DNA of 13,406 bases from Psilocybe azurescens (Eukaryota; Basidiomycota; Agaricomycetes; Agaricales; Agrocybaceae), in assembly GCA_023853785.1 (NCBI GenBank), contig JAJIRX010001088.1:1-13406 (forward strand), in the 5' to 3' direction. A program made the position numbers and the translations under genes. This document shows positions 1 through 8,430 of the stretch, one piece after another; the stretch's first letter is position 1, and every line of letters begins with the position of its first letter. The notes beneath the pieces were generated by a model. That model was not told the origin of the DNA, did not search any database, and saw only the letters and a program-made list of their open reading frames with translations.

Positions 1-2
1 TT

Positions 3-914
3 ATCTTAATTGGTAAATCTATGCTTACATTATCAAAGAATATATCATATTTGTTCATAACATTGTCTGGATCTTTTGGGCCCATTTGAGGAGTTACCTC
101 AGCTGATGGAGGCGAAGAAATTACCTGGCAAGTAGAAAATGACAAGCCAGTCCTTCGTATTTCTTTTGGTATGTTTACCTTTATTTTCTTATCCAAATAT
201 TGATTTTAATGACATTACCCACAGAGCAACTTCAGGTTTGCCAACTGCCTCATCCAGTGTCATTAGCCTCTCAGCTGCTGGCATGTTATCTACAAATGCA
301 GGGCTTGTAGTTGCCAACGCAAGTCAGTTTGTTGCACCTGTTGCTCTGGTCCAGTCTCTGGCCCAGTCAAGATGGCCTTGACCACTGAGCAAATTCAGAT
401 GGCCAATGCACTCGATGTCCCTCCTGAGATGTACCGTACTGGTAATGCTGGGACACTCCAGGAAAACTATGCCCGCTATCTTTGCTTCCTCGAGACTGAG
501 GCCAGATTTGCCCAACTTTGGAAGGATGGAACTTGGCCAGTCATACTGAAAGCCTAGTGGAACAGATATTCAGCGTCTATTTGTTGGCAGATCCAGCTGG
601 CATGACTCTTGGTCCAAGACCTTTCCGCTCTTAAACAAGCATCCAGAAATGCAGAAATGGCTTCAGGATGACCCAGACCGCCTCAGTGATGTGGAATTGT
701 GGGTTCCAACCTCAAGACTTATCATTTCCCAGAGTTGATCACATGGGTGCAAAGGGAGGTTTGCTGAAGAAGACAAAGAAAGCAGTGATGAAAGTGGCAT
801 CTGAACCTGCAAGCATGCCAGCAGCCAGCACATCCAAGCAGATGACATCATCTAAGAAGAGCAGCAGTCAAGAAGTCAACCTCTGCTAAAGCAGGAAATT
901 CTGGGCGCAAGTAG
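3..914 (+). pseudogene. 3' part of an unrecognised gene, Ala/Ser-rich then Lys-rich tail, frameshifted
   Basis: I do not recognise the family. A coherent protein can be followed only by changing frame several times. The frame from position 3 has a TGA at 87-89 and then a segment containing EITWQVENDKPVLRISFG. An intron fits at 169-235 (GTATGT to TTCAG, phase 1), after which the reading is small-residue rich (ASQFVAPVALVQSLAQS). At about 368-372 it shifts into MALTTEQIQMANALDVPPEM, near 550-560 into a stretch with SWHDSWSKTF and HPEMQKWLQDDPDRLSDVEL (ending about 735), and then into a basic tail with GGLLKKTKKAVMKV and a run of Ser/Lys. The last plausible stop is TAG 912-914, after KKSTSAKAGNSGRK. 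Several shifts fall in short runs (AA at 369-370, TTTCCC near 725-731). The start lies outside the window. It could be a host gene beside the KDZ gene or part of the same mobile element; the sequence does not decide this. Confidence 0.45.
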
Positions 915-1167
915 TAAGTATACTGACCATGGGCTTGCCCAAATGTATCACCACCCTCTCATATCTCATGTGTTTTTTGTACTTGTAGTATCAAAATTCT
1001 ATCACCACTGTTGCTCTGTTTTTGTCTGGATGGTCTTTTCAGCAATTTGGGGACCCTGATTTATCTGCTTGCTTGTACTGCATTGAGATCACAGTTATCT
1101 CTGGCATTCTTGGTGTTACTGTTGATTCCACATGTCATGGCAAGCACCCAGTCTGCCTTTTCCTGAC
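915..1167. other. intergenic spacer between the broken gene and the KDZ-associated gene
   Basis: No convincing coding segment was found. It presumably holds the terminator of the upstream gene and the promoter of the downstream one. There is no clear TATA box. Frames through 1040-1185 are partly open but do not resemble the family of the downstream gene. Confidence 0.4.
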
Positions 1168-2318
1168 ATGGTTTCAAAGACTTCAGTGACTTTATCATCG
1201 ACAATTTTGGTCAGAAAATATCACTTCCAACTGTTATCACAGTTTTACTGTCCATGACCAACAACACAGAGCTACTCTCTTTGCATTTTAAACAGGATGC
1301 AGGATGTAGGGCAACATCATGGATTAAATGTTTGGCCCGTGCAATTATTGCAAAACTTGGGCCTGATAATGCAGTTACTCTATTCTCAGAGTCTGAATTA
1401 TCTTTGATTGAGACTGCAACCACCAGGAATCAAGATGTTACACTTTTGTCAGTGAAACTGAGCAAATTTTCACAAGTTTTGGGCCTCTACCCATATAATC
1501 AAAGACAGAAATTCACAGGTACCTTGCAACGTACATCACATAATTCTATCCAACCAGCCCTTCTTATTTGCCCAAACTCATCTGTCTGTTTAACATCAGA
1601 TTGCAATCGGTGTTCTTTAACACAAAAATACCTGACCTCGGGATATTCCAACTGTGACTTTAATCAAAGGCATAGATGTATTTCAGAATGTCCAGTTGCT
1701 CTCTGGATTTTGCAGTAACTGCAAGACTATTTATTATGCAGATCATGAACGTACACCTGCAACAGATAATACAGAAGCTATGCAATTCTTTCTGAACTCT
1801 GCAGTTTATCTTAAGGTTGGACGGAACCTTTGGGTAGATCGCAAGTTTTCAGCAGCAGTATTGAGTGGAATATATCATCTCCATGCATCTACATCTGGTT
1901 GGGCCAATTTTTTCAATGACACCTATGGCACTGACTGTGTCACACTTTCCCGTCGCCAAGTTCAGGCTGCTTTTGTACATGAATCTATCCGGCAAGCTTC
2001 TGAGATGTCTGGAATAGATTTTATTATCCGAGATGTGGCGTCAATAGATGAAGTGACAGAAGAAGCCTTTACTGTTTTGGGTCATGAGGGTCTCATTCAG
2101 CCAGCAAGGGTCATGCCTGTGCTGAGTGCTCCCAACCCTACCGAGCAACATCAGATATAATTTCAACCCCTAATGACTCTTCTGCTGTTCTTGGTGTTGA
2201 CCCTGTGGTAGCATCTACAGTAGTGCAATCAGGTTCTAATAATCCTGCTGCTCAGAACTCAGTTCAGATGCAGAATGTAACAATGCGGGTAATTGATGGA
2301 ATGGTTAATGGCACAAAG

Positions 2319-2370
2319 GTATTTTTTTAAATTCTGATCCATAATAGTAAGATTTAACATTATTATCTAG
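2319..2370 (+). other. intron 1 of the CxC5/CxC6 gene
   Basis: A 52 nt GT-AG intron (GTATTT to TATCTAG) with an in-frame stop. It lies exactly between ...VNGTK and HCAYDGC and joins the two in phase 0, completing the first cysteine pair of the CxC6 cluster. Confidence 0.85.
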
Positions 2371-3082
2371 CATTGTGCATATGATGGTTGCACATCTGAT
2401 TTAGCAAATTACCGAGGAGGTGCCTTTTGTCAAGTGCATGAACATGAATTTGGCAATCGATGCCGTGTTAGAGATTGTACAGGCACTTCAATTCCTTCTA
2501 CCATGGCTTGTGAAGCTCATCAAAATGTTTGGAATAAATACAAGCTTGATCACTCTGCTGAAGGGTTATCAGGCTCAAAGAGAATGTTGAACCGTCAGCA
2601 AGAAAATTTAGAGTGGAATCCAAAACATGAGCATGAATATCAGCCACATGACCAGCCACCTGCAGAACTTAAAAAATAAAACACTATTTTGGTCCTGCAA
2701 CTTTTATTGTGTTGAAACAATCTGTTTCCCATGTGGTGTTGTTGAGGCATGGGCAAAATTTGCAAGATCAGAGTCAGATCCAAATATCCTGGCTTTTATA
2801 AACAAAGTTTATCCAACAAAGGAATCACGCCCTGACTATATCTGCATTGACAAAGCATGTACAGTGCTTAAACATATTGCTGCACAAGGTCACTGGGATG
2901 AATGGTCACAAACAACACGATTTATAGTTGACAGTTATCATTACCAGAATCATCGCAAAACAGATATTCTTTGTCGAACTTGGTGTAATCCAGCTCCCAC
3001 AGATGGGTCAGCTCCAAATTTAGTCATAACAGCAACAGCTTCTGATGGGACCACATATCAAAAACGGGCATTTAATACTCAG

Positions 3083-3139
3083 GTAAAATTCTTTCTAGTC
3101 ATTGTAATTATTTATGTACTGATAGTATAACTGAAATAG
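3083..3139 (+). other. intron 2 of the CxC5/CxC6 gene
   Basis: A 57 nt GT-AG intron (GTAAAA to AAATAG, with ATAACTGA near the 3' end). Removing it joins RAFNTQ to ACEQLNAWLGG in phase 0, as expected for the family. Confidence 0.85.
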
Positions 3140-3337
3140 GCCTGTGAGCAACTCAATGCATGGCTTGGTGGTTTTGACTCCATTCTCAAGAGAATGACAC
3201 CTCAAAACTATAACTGGTTTATACATACCATGCTTTCTTATCACACAAGGAAGGTTCTCCAACGACAAGCTAAAAAAGAGGAGTGACAGTCACTGATCAG
3301 CTGGAAGCAGATGGCAATGATGATGATGACTAGGCTA

Positions 3338-3343
3338 AATAAA
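3338..3343 (+). terminator. candidate polyadenylation signal AATAAA
   Basis: AATAAA lies just past the inferred ancestral stop (3331-3333) of the CxC5/CxC6 gene. Position and sequence fit a poly(A) signal, but fungal signals are loose, so this is suggestive only. Confidence 0.35.
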
Positions 3344-3453
3344 TGGCATATAAAGATATAACATGTATATGTAGACTATGGTAGATAGCAGTTGAAAACC
3401 TCTCTGGATATGGTAATTGGATTTCTTCAATAAAGTCTGCAATTAAACCAATA

Positions 3454-3805
3454 ACAGTCCAGTGGAGTCCAGTGGACATCCAGTGGATATCCACTGGACT
3501 CCACTGGACAGAGCACTCTTGGATCTGGTCTAATTAAGTGCTGAGAGTCCGGTGGAAGTCCATTGGAAGTCCATTGGAAGTCCAACGGACTGGACAGTCC
3601 GGCCAGTCCACCTGTTTTCTGTCTTGAAGTGACTTGACCAGAATTTGACCGGGAATTTGGCCGGGACTCTGACTGGACTGGTACCGGAATTTTTTCAAGT
3701 CCAACGGAATCCGTTGGACGTCCAATAGACTGTCCAGCCAGATTCATCGAATTGGCTGGGTCCGGTGAAAGTCCGTTGGAGTCCAACGGAATATGGGGGC
3801 ACTGT
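3454..3805. repeat. block of TCCNNNGGA 9-mers in 10-11 nt phasing, possible small non-autonomous element
   Basis: At least thirteen 9-mers of the form TCCNNNGGA start at 3458, 3468, 3479, 3490, 3500, 3548, 3559, 3570, 3581, 3700, 3710, 3772 and 3782. Within clusters the spacing is 10 or 11 nt; 3548-3591 is a four-copy 11-mer tandem. They combine into perfect inverted repeats: 19 nt arms at 3458-3476 and 3490-3508 (13 nt spacer), 9 nt arms at 3699-3707 and 3711-3719, and 9 nt arms at 3772-3780 and 3782-3790. The block is framed by ACAGT (3454-3458) and ACTGT (3801-3805), which could be the tips of a short transposon. I see no target-site duplication. Its right edge coincides with the loss of P450 homology. 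Confidence 0.7.
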
Positions 3806-5090
3806 AAAGTACACCACAAATCTGTGCACGATCTTCATAGGTTCCTTCATCAGTCGTACCAGAACTCTTTGAGTGGCCAGCTGCTACCAAAACGCATGCG
3901 CTGCGCCCGTGATCATCTGTGCCTCTGAGAAGGCGTTGACAAAGCGTAATACAGGATGCTCATCGGTTTTCGTTCCCGGCCGGCACGACTGGCATTGACA
4001 TAGTAAGGATACGAGAGCCCGCCTGAAAGGGATTTCTCATCGTTTCCGAATAAGAACTCGGTAGCAGAGTCAAGCGTGAAACGAGCGACAAGGTCCTACT
4101 CAGTTAAGCCCATCACTAAGGCACTTGCTATTCAAAGCAAATGGCTTGCCTGAAAATCTGCGGGATAGCCTTCACGCAGGCGGCGCTTGAGCTAAGAGAT
4201 AGCATCCTCTGCGTGTCTATCGAAGTCGCCAATACGCCCCCCGGGTGAAGTAAGGGCGAGTCATTGACCGGTGAAATCTATGCCAGTGTACTTTAGGTAT
4301 TTATTTTAAAGACAGAGGTCCATGAAGACGTACTTCCACAAGTTACCTTGAGTAGGGCTTAATATGAGAATGGGGCATTAATCTGAAAATGAACTTACCA
4401 TCAGCTGCGAATACACCTGTTCCAAGCAATGGGTAGACAAGTTCTCTAGTTTCCGACCCTGACTCAATTGTTAGCGACAGAAAGCAGCATCGATAGAAAT
4501 CGCCGAACCCTTCTCGAACACGTCAAACTGCGTTGCCAACATAGCCTTCATGTGTTCCGGCTCAGCTGTAATAATCTAACGACTCTCTCATTAGCTTGGA
4601 AGACGGTAATGTAAAAACGAACAAAGCCCACCTTGTCTGAGAATAGTATACGATTGCTGAGGACATATCCATTGATATTCGCACATGTTTTCTCGAGCAT
4701 TTCTCCTACATATAAATTACGAAGATCAAATCCAAATACCAGGAATATTAAATCGTGCACAAAAGTACCTGGATACCCGTTACTGAAGCTCTTCATGGCC
4801 TTGATGAGACTGAGGATGTCTCCGGAGTCCAGTCACCAGTTCGAGGGGGCATAACCGCGCCCCCTCCGAGCAGCGTCCAACTTTATAGACAGCTCGAAGC
4901 AAGCAACAGAGATGGTCAGCGCCAACGGTAGACTCGCGAGCATTGCAGCGCTCAGAGTCCACCACGAGAGCTGAGAGCCATAGAAATAGTCAGAAGCCAG
5001 CACGCGCGCAGCAACAAATGTGAATGCAGGTGGCAACGCGATCTTATGGAACCTTTGAAGGAGAAAGATGATACCAGGCGGCAGCTCCAT
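3806..5090 (-). pseudogene. cytochrome P450, N-terminal half only (basidiomycete CYP63-like)
   Basis: A family member would be a haem monooxygenase in the ER membrane. Start ATG at 5090: MELPPGIIFLLQ, then a hydrophobic anchor. Exons recovered: 5090-4769 (GYP), 4705-4632 (RILFSDK), 4565-4509 (EPEHMKAMLATQFDVFEKG), 4458-4399 (PLLGTGVFAADG), 4346-4334 plus 4277-4150 (LWK, then FHRSMTRPYFT, giving the C-helix WxxxR; then HAEDA and LKRRLREGYPADFQ), and from 4095 (DLVARFTLDSATEFLFGND, SYPYYVNAS, then out of frame HPVLRFVNAFSEAQ, SSWPLKEFWYD and KEPMKIVHRFV). Introns are about 50-66 nt. Homology stops at about 3806-3820, so the I-helix, ExxR and Cys haem loop are absent. Damage includes an in-frame TAG at 4192-4194, stops near the end, and frameshifts, two of them at C/G runs (4860-4864, about 4822-4825). 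The protein cannot be a functional P450. The CYP63-like label rests on motif style, not a search. Confidence 0.85.
4096..4149 (-). other. GC-AG intron in the P450 remnant
   Basis: A 54 nt intron with donor GCAAGC and 3' end CTTAACTGAGTAG, which holds a good branch site. It joins ADFQ to DLVARFTLDSATEF, the order expected in this P450 family. GC donors are a known minor class; the donor could also be a decayed GT. Confidence 0.7.
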
Positions 5091-5900
5091 CGTGCGCCGT
5101 GTCAAAGACTATGAGATATCAACAAGGGGCAGAGTTCTCTGGTAGAGCTGATAGTTATAAAAGTCCAAGGAACAGAATCAGCTTGAGCCTTCAGGTAGAG
5201 CTGATACTGGAATGGGATTTGCGCGTCTCGTAATGTGGGGATCCACATTACATATATATAACGAGGGGTATCATCACCACCGAGCTATCCGTTCAACCGC
5301 ATTACCGGAAAGATCAAGTCTCTTAGCTATTGTGATTGGCTGGACGGTGTGGGGCTGGATGTCGCCGTAGATTTATGTTTCTGAACATAGGGGAGTTGGA
5401 GGAAAGGTAATCAAAAGATAACAAAGGAAGAAACCCACTTTTAGGCGGTTCACGTGCTGATTTTTTGGAGAGGAAGCATATAAATTGCCTGTTAAGGCAA
5501 GTTTAGCCATAATGTGGATCAAAATTCCCAAAGATCACGGTTAAATGGAGACGTAAAAGGTCCAGATTGTGACTTTGAACAAGCCGATGATATAATCTTG
5601 ATGTCAACTTTCGCAAAATGGTCTGCAGTAAATCTGCACCGAGAAATACCAGATTTCGGAAACTGGTGTAAAACTGGCTTCATAGCTCTAAACACCGTGA
5701 AAGATACGGTGAAAGATACGCTGGGTATAAGATAGGTTACTAATAAGTTCACTAATAAGTTCAAGGAATGCAAAACAGTGAGAGAAAAAATTACTTCAGA
5801 GACACGATTTTTTGTGGGAGGAGGAGGGTGCAACCGAGAGGACGCGGATTTTCAAGTCACGAGATCATCCTAAAGGGGACAAGGCACACAAGTATTATAA
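5091..5900. other. non-coding stretch with small direct repeats
   Basis: No supported gene. The open frame at 5514-5735 has no ATG start and no recognisable motif. Visible structure: GGTAGAGCTGATA twice (5141-5153 and 5194-5206); two exact tandem 12-mers, GTGAAAGATACG (5697-5708 and 5709-5720) and ACTAATAAGTTC (5739-5750 and 5751-5762); and a small hairpin TTGCC/GGCAA near 5485-5500. Confidence 0.6.
5231..5260 (-). promoter_or_regulatory. TATA-like tract and 8 bp inverted repeat upstream of the P450 remnant
   Basis: On the minus strand, TATATATATG (5260-5251) lies about 160 nt upstream of the P450 ATG. It is followed at once by a perfect inverted repeat: TAATGTGG (5231-5238), GGAT, CCACATTA (5243-5250). 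The arrangement fits a core promoter with a palindromic factor site (inference). Confidence 0.4.
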
Positions 5901-6500
5901 TGGCCAACCGAACCGGTGGCCAAGTGGCTGTACAAAGTGGAGAATAAGGGAAGTGTGTACTCATGAGACGAAGAATTTTGAGTGAGTGGCTGTGCCATTC
6001 ACGTCCAACTTCACGCGTTCACGCATCCAAACCCAGAGTATGGTTTACTCCAGGTGTGCAAACATTCTCCTGAAATGATATACGATCTCAAGGAAAACTT
6101 ATGTCCGGAGGCTCATGTTCTAAAGATGGATGACACAATGCCGGACACTTGACATTACTGTTTGACGGCTTTTAAGCGCTATTGGATGATAGTCATTTTG
6201 ACACCGTTGTCAGAGATGGGGTTCTTATTTGTAAGTATAAAGATACAGCCTTCAGAACATATCCTGAGCCCAAAGGCGCCGTCGGAGATGGATGAAGGTG
6301 CGTTATATCCTTAAACGTTTGTCAAGTTACAGTCAAACGTATCTTCTGTCTCCCTTTTAGAACATACTGCGTGGACAAAGAGAAAACGCTCGAGCAGCGC
6401 GCATAAGCCGACCATTCCACCAGCTATGCCGTTGGCCAAGGCAACAATTGTGACCCTATCCAAAAACACGTAGTCAAACGCTCACATCCGCCAGACGAGT
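5901..6500 (+). repeat. left arm of a large inverted repeat
   Basis: The reverse complement of this arm recurs at 8431-8896 and 9659-9769. The outer tip is TGGCCAACCGAACCGGTGG here and, read inward, also at 9769-9751. Long collinear matches follow, for example TATGGTTTACTCCAGG, GATCTCAAGGAAAAC, TTTGTCAAGTTACAGTC and GTAGTCAAACGCTCACATCC. The arm has a ~55 nt segment (about 6145-6200) absent from the right arm, and the right arm has a ~20 nt segment absent here. Similarity ends near 6500. By eye about four bases in five agree. Confidence 0.85.
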
Positions 6501-7965
6501 AGCTCTGACTCAGATTCGTCGACATCGTCCTCCTTGTCCTTGTCCCCCTTGTCCTTGTCCTCCTTGTCCTCGTCGTCATCATCATGGTCGTCATCCTCTT
6601 CGTCATCGCCTTCCACCTCTTCGTCCCCTCCAAAACCATTGTCGTCCAAAAAATCTGCTTCCGCTGCACCCAAAGTTATATCAAGGTGAGCTAAACTTCT
6701 TTCTGAATTATATATGACTCCATGTTTTACCTTACCAGTCAGTCAGACTACTTCTAGCTAGACCACCTTTCAAGCTTTGGAAAGCCCACGACCCACTCGA
6801 GAAATCAGTGCCGCCGGAAAAGAGGGAATTTGACAAGACTGCTGCTTTAATTAGGAAGACGAAGCCTACATCCGCACTTCCAAAAGGCAGCTCAGGTGCG
6901 AACTCTTTACCCTTGGGACCATCGAAGACCAGATCCACGCTTCCTCCCGCCGACCCATCGACGGCAGTCCCGATAGCTCAGCCAGCGACACCGACATATG
7001 CCCCACAGAAGAATGCAGGCGCAGAACATGACGTGGACACCGAAACGGGAGGAACTCTGCCAAGATCCACACTTGGGACTGAAGGTGTCAGCTCTAGCAG
7101 CACGCCGGTTTGTATTATCAAGGAGCAGGTAATGATGAGCTCACTGAGGAACAGGAACAAGAAGGGGTTCAAACTTTCCATTGCGAATCCTATTCCGCTT
7201 AAAAGATCGTCTTTTAGGCCTATGAGTCCACGAATGGCTCACAGAATGACGGGACTGCACCTAGTCAGGCAGCGGCAGTAGCAATGGAAGTGGATTTCTC
7301 CCCGGATCAAACTCCTTCGAGTCGTGTTCGACAACCACGGCTGGTACCCTCTTCCGAGATCCAAGAGAGAGGTCAGATCCCTGTCAATATGTTTGTGACG
7401 AGTGCCGATGTGGAAGTTGGGATGTGGGACAATACCTACTATGCCCAGAATTGGTATGGGCAGGACGAGTCTTTTGCGATGGGGGATGCTTCCGCGATGT
7501 AGCCTTACCGACCCGATTCCGGGCGTCAACGCGAACGCGAACGCCAATCATCCATCCACATCGTAGCAATTTGACTGGGATCATGCAGAACGTGTTTGGT
7601 AGAGGAGCGTGGCCGTGTCAAGCCTCGATCAGCTAGTCGTTGGTAGTATTGTCGGTTGAAAGGTTCGCCGATCCTGTTCCTCTTCAGTTTTTTTACTAAT
7701 GCGGCCCTTGTTTTTAGGATCTCGCAATCAATCCGCAGACCTGTTTCTATTGAGTGCTGCGAAGGTAGTCCGCATAGATGCACCTACTGTTGGTGCAGTT
7801 CCGGAGTCCGAAACTGCTATAGTCATTCGTCTTACACCCCATTCTGGATCAAGTCAGGCCGCTATATTGTGCGAAGGTGACAGCGAAGGAGGGTATAGCA
7901 ACGGGGAGATGATGAGAGAAGAAAAACGGTGGCATGGAGCAAAGTTCCGGATTTTCAGTGGCTAA
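6230..7965 (+). pseudogene. multi-exon Ser-rich, probably disordered protein of unknown function
   Basis: Family not recognised. Exons read: up to 6297 (KIQPSEHILSPKAPSEMDE), 6361-6685 (WTKRKRSSSAHKPTIPPAM, then a Ser tract), 6762-7166 (PPFKLWKAHDPLEKS, KREFDKTAALIRKTKP, then Pro/Ser/Thr-rich), 7218-7502 (MEVDFSPDQTPSSRVRQP, then Asp/Tyr/Trp-containing, TAG 7500-7502) and possibly 7718-7965 (SADLFLLSAAKVVRIDAP, TAA 7963-7965). Introns: 6298-6360, 6686-6761, 7167-7217 (51 nt) and one ending at 7717 with TACTAAT upstream. Damage: TAG 6471-6473 after A5 at 6462-6466, where the inverted copy has A6; a 2-base loss near 6500 relative to that copy; and a frame change near 7110-7125. The KRKR motif could be a nuclear signal. 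The 5' exons lie in the left arm, but the first exon is not resolved. It could be a transposon gene or a captured host gene. Confidence 0.5.
6519..6630 (+). repeat. low-complexity TCC/TCG/TCA tract coding for a Ser run
   Basis: Simple-sequence tract of TCCTTG, TCG and TCATCA units inside the Ser-rich gene. It encodes a Ser run on the plus strand and an Asp/Glu run on the minus strand. The plus strand is preferred because its frame joins across a spliceable intron to the next exon. Confidence 0.75.
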
Positions 7966-8430
7966 TTTTGAAAATCTAACGTTGGTGATTTGATATAACG
8001 GGGATGTAGTGGTGATTCTTTTGAAGCAGCTTCGGCGCACCTATGTGCCAGTTGCAATGAAATTTTAAAATATTGATGTCAGCGCAAAGACTGCACTGAC
8101 ATGCATTGACCGGCACAGACGTTTTCTCTTTGCCCCATGATAACCTAGAATGGTCAGTTTCAATTCAAAAGCGAAAGCTGATGAAGTGGCATCTTTCCGA
8201 TATGTGCTTGAAGGTCCTGATGCTCATTGTATGGAATACTGCGATGCACATACGCCCCGAAATCTGACTTTGCTTACTCGTTTGATAGGGCAGTGATCTA
8301 GATTCTCTGTCTGTAATCAATACATCTGCTTCTATCCAACTAACATCGCCTCCCATACGGTTGCCGCCTGGGACATGGTCAACCTCAAGTCTGCGGACCT
8401 TGGATTTCCTTTCCGTTTTCGTGAGTAGCG
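7966..8430. other. loop segment between the Ser-rich gene and the right arm
   Basis: No independent gene recognised. A minus-strand frame continues from the right arm through here (see 8165-8760), but past about 8430 it has no counterpart in the left arm, so its coding status is doubtful. Confidence 0.4.

Larger units (their letters stand above)
1168..3333 (+). pseudogene. KDZ-transposon-associated CxC5/CxC6 cysteine-cluster protein, three exons, frameshifted
   Basis: Matches my knowledge of the basidiomycete family with CxC5 then CxC6 clusters that accompanies KDZ transposases. It probably acts in DNA binding or transposition in the nucleus. Exon 1 (about 1168-2318) carries the CxC5 part: LLICPNSSVCLTSDCNRC, then GFCSNCKTIYYADHE, then HACAECSQPYR. 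Exon 2 (2371-3082) starts with the CxC6 cluster (HCAYDGCTSDLANYRGGAFC, then CRVRDC and MACEAH) and continues into YCVETICFPCG, RPDYICIDKAC and IVDSYHYQNHRKTD. Exon 3 (3140 on) gives CEQLNAWLGGFDSILKRMTP. The D in YICID and E in CEQLN are candidate acidic residues of an RNase H-like fold (inference). Introns are phase 0. Frameshifts lie near 1170, at 1640-1642, 2106-2110, 2671-2681, 2702-2705 and 3272-3277. The present stop is TGA 3284-3286; without the last shift the frame would run through an acidic tail to TAG 3331-3333. I infer the start as ATG 1168 with one base lost from the following G pair. Confidence 0.85.

Noticed and set aside
90..240. The first gene as a TET/JBP dioxygenase, because of the KDZ neighbour
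   Set aside because: No HxD...H iron-binding pattern or other TET/JBP motif can be seen in the part present.
1020..1186. Plus-strand frame with CLYCIEITVISGILG as a 5' exon of the CxC5 gene
   Set aside because: It does not resemble the family N-terminus, and ATG 1168 with a one-base shift gives a better start.
3300..3453. Possible continuation of the P450 on the other side of the repeat block (minus-strand ADFIEEIQLPYPE)
   Set aside because: It shows no P450 landmark and no duplication joins the two sides; more likely KDZ gene 3' flank.
3548..3591. Short regular repeats that might suggest a CRISPR array
   Set aside because: The units are 11-mers without unique spacers, and the window is eukaryotic.
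3427..3819. Minus-strand open frames of 130 and 63 codons over the repeat block
   Set aside because: They are translations of the phased TCCNNNGGA repeats and have no protein character beyond the repeat.
5514..5735. Plus-strand 73-codon frame ending TVKDTVKDTLGIR
   Set aside because: No ATG start, no motif, and its end is made by a 12-mer tandem duplication.
6482..6673. Minus-strand Asp/Glu-rich open frame
   Set aside because: It mirrors the Ser-coding simple-sequence tract. The plus-strand reading joins to further exons through usable splice sites; this one does not.
8110..8160. CGTTTTCTCTTTG shared with 8548-8560 as a third repeat copy
   Set aside because: Only about 13 nt match well and the flanking bases do not continue convincingly.
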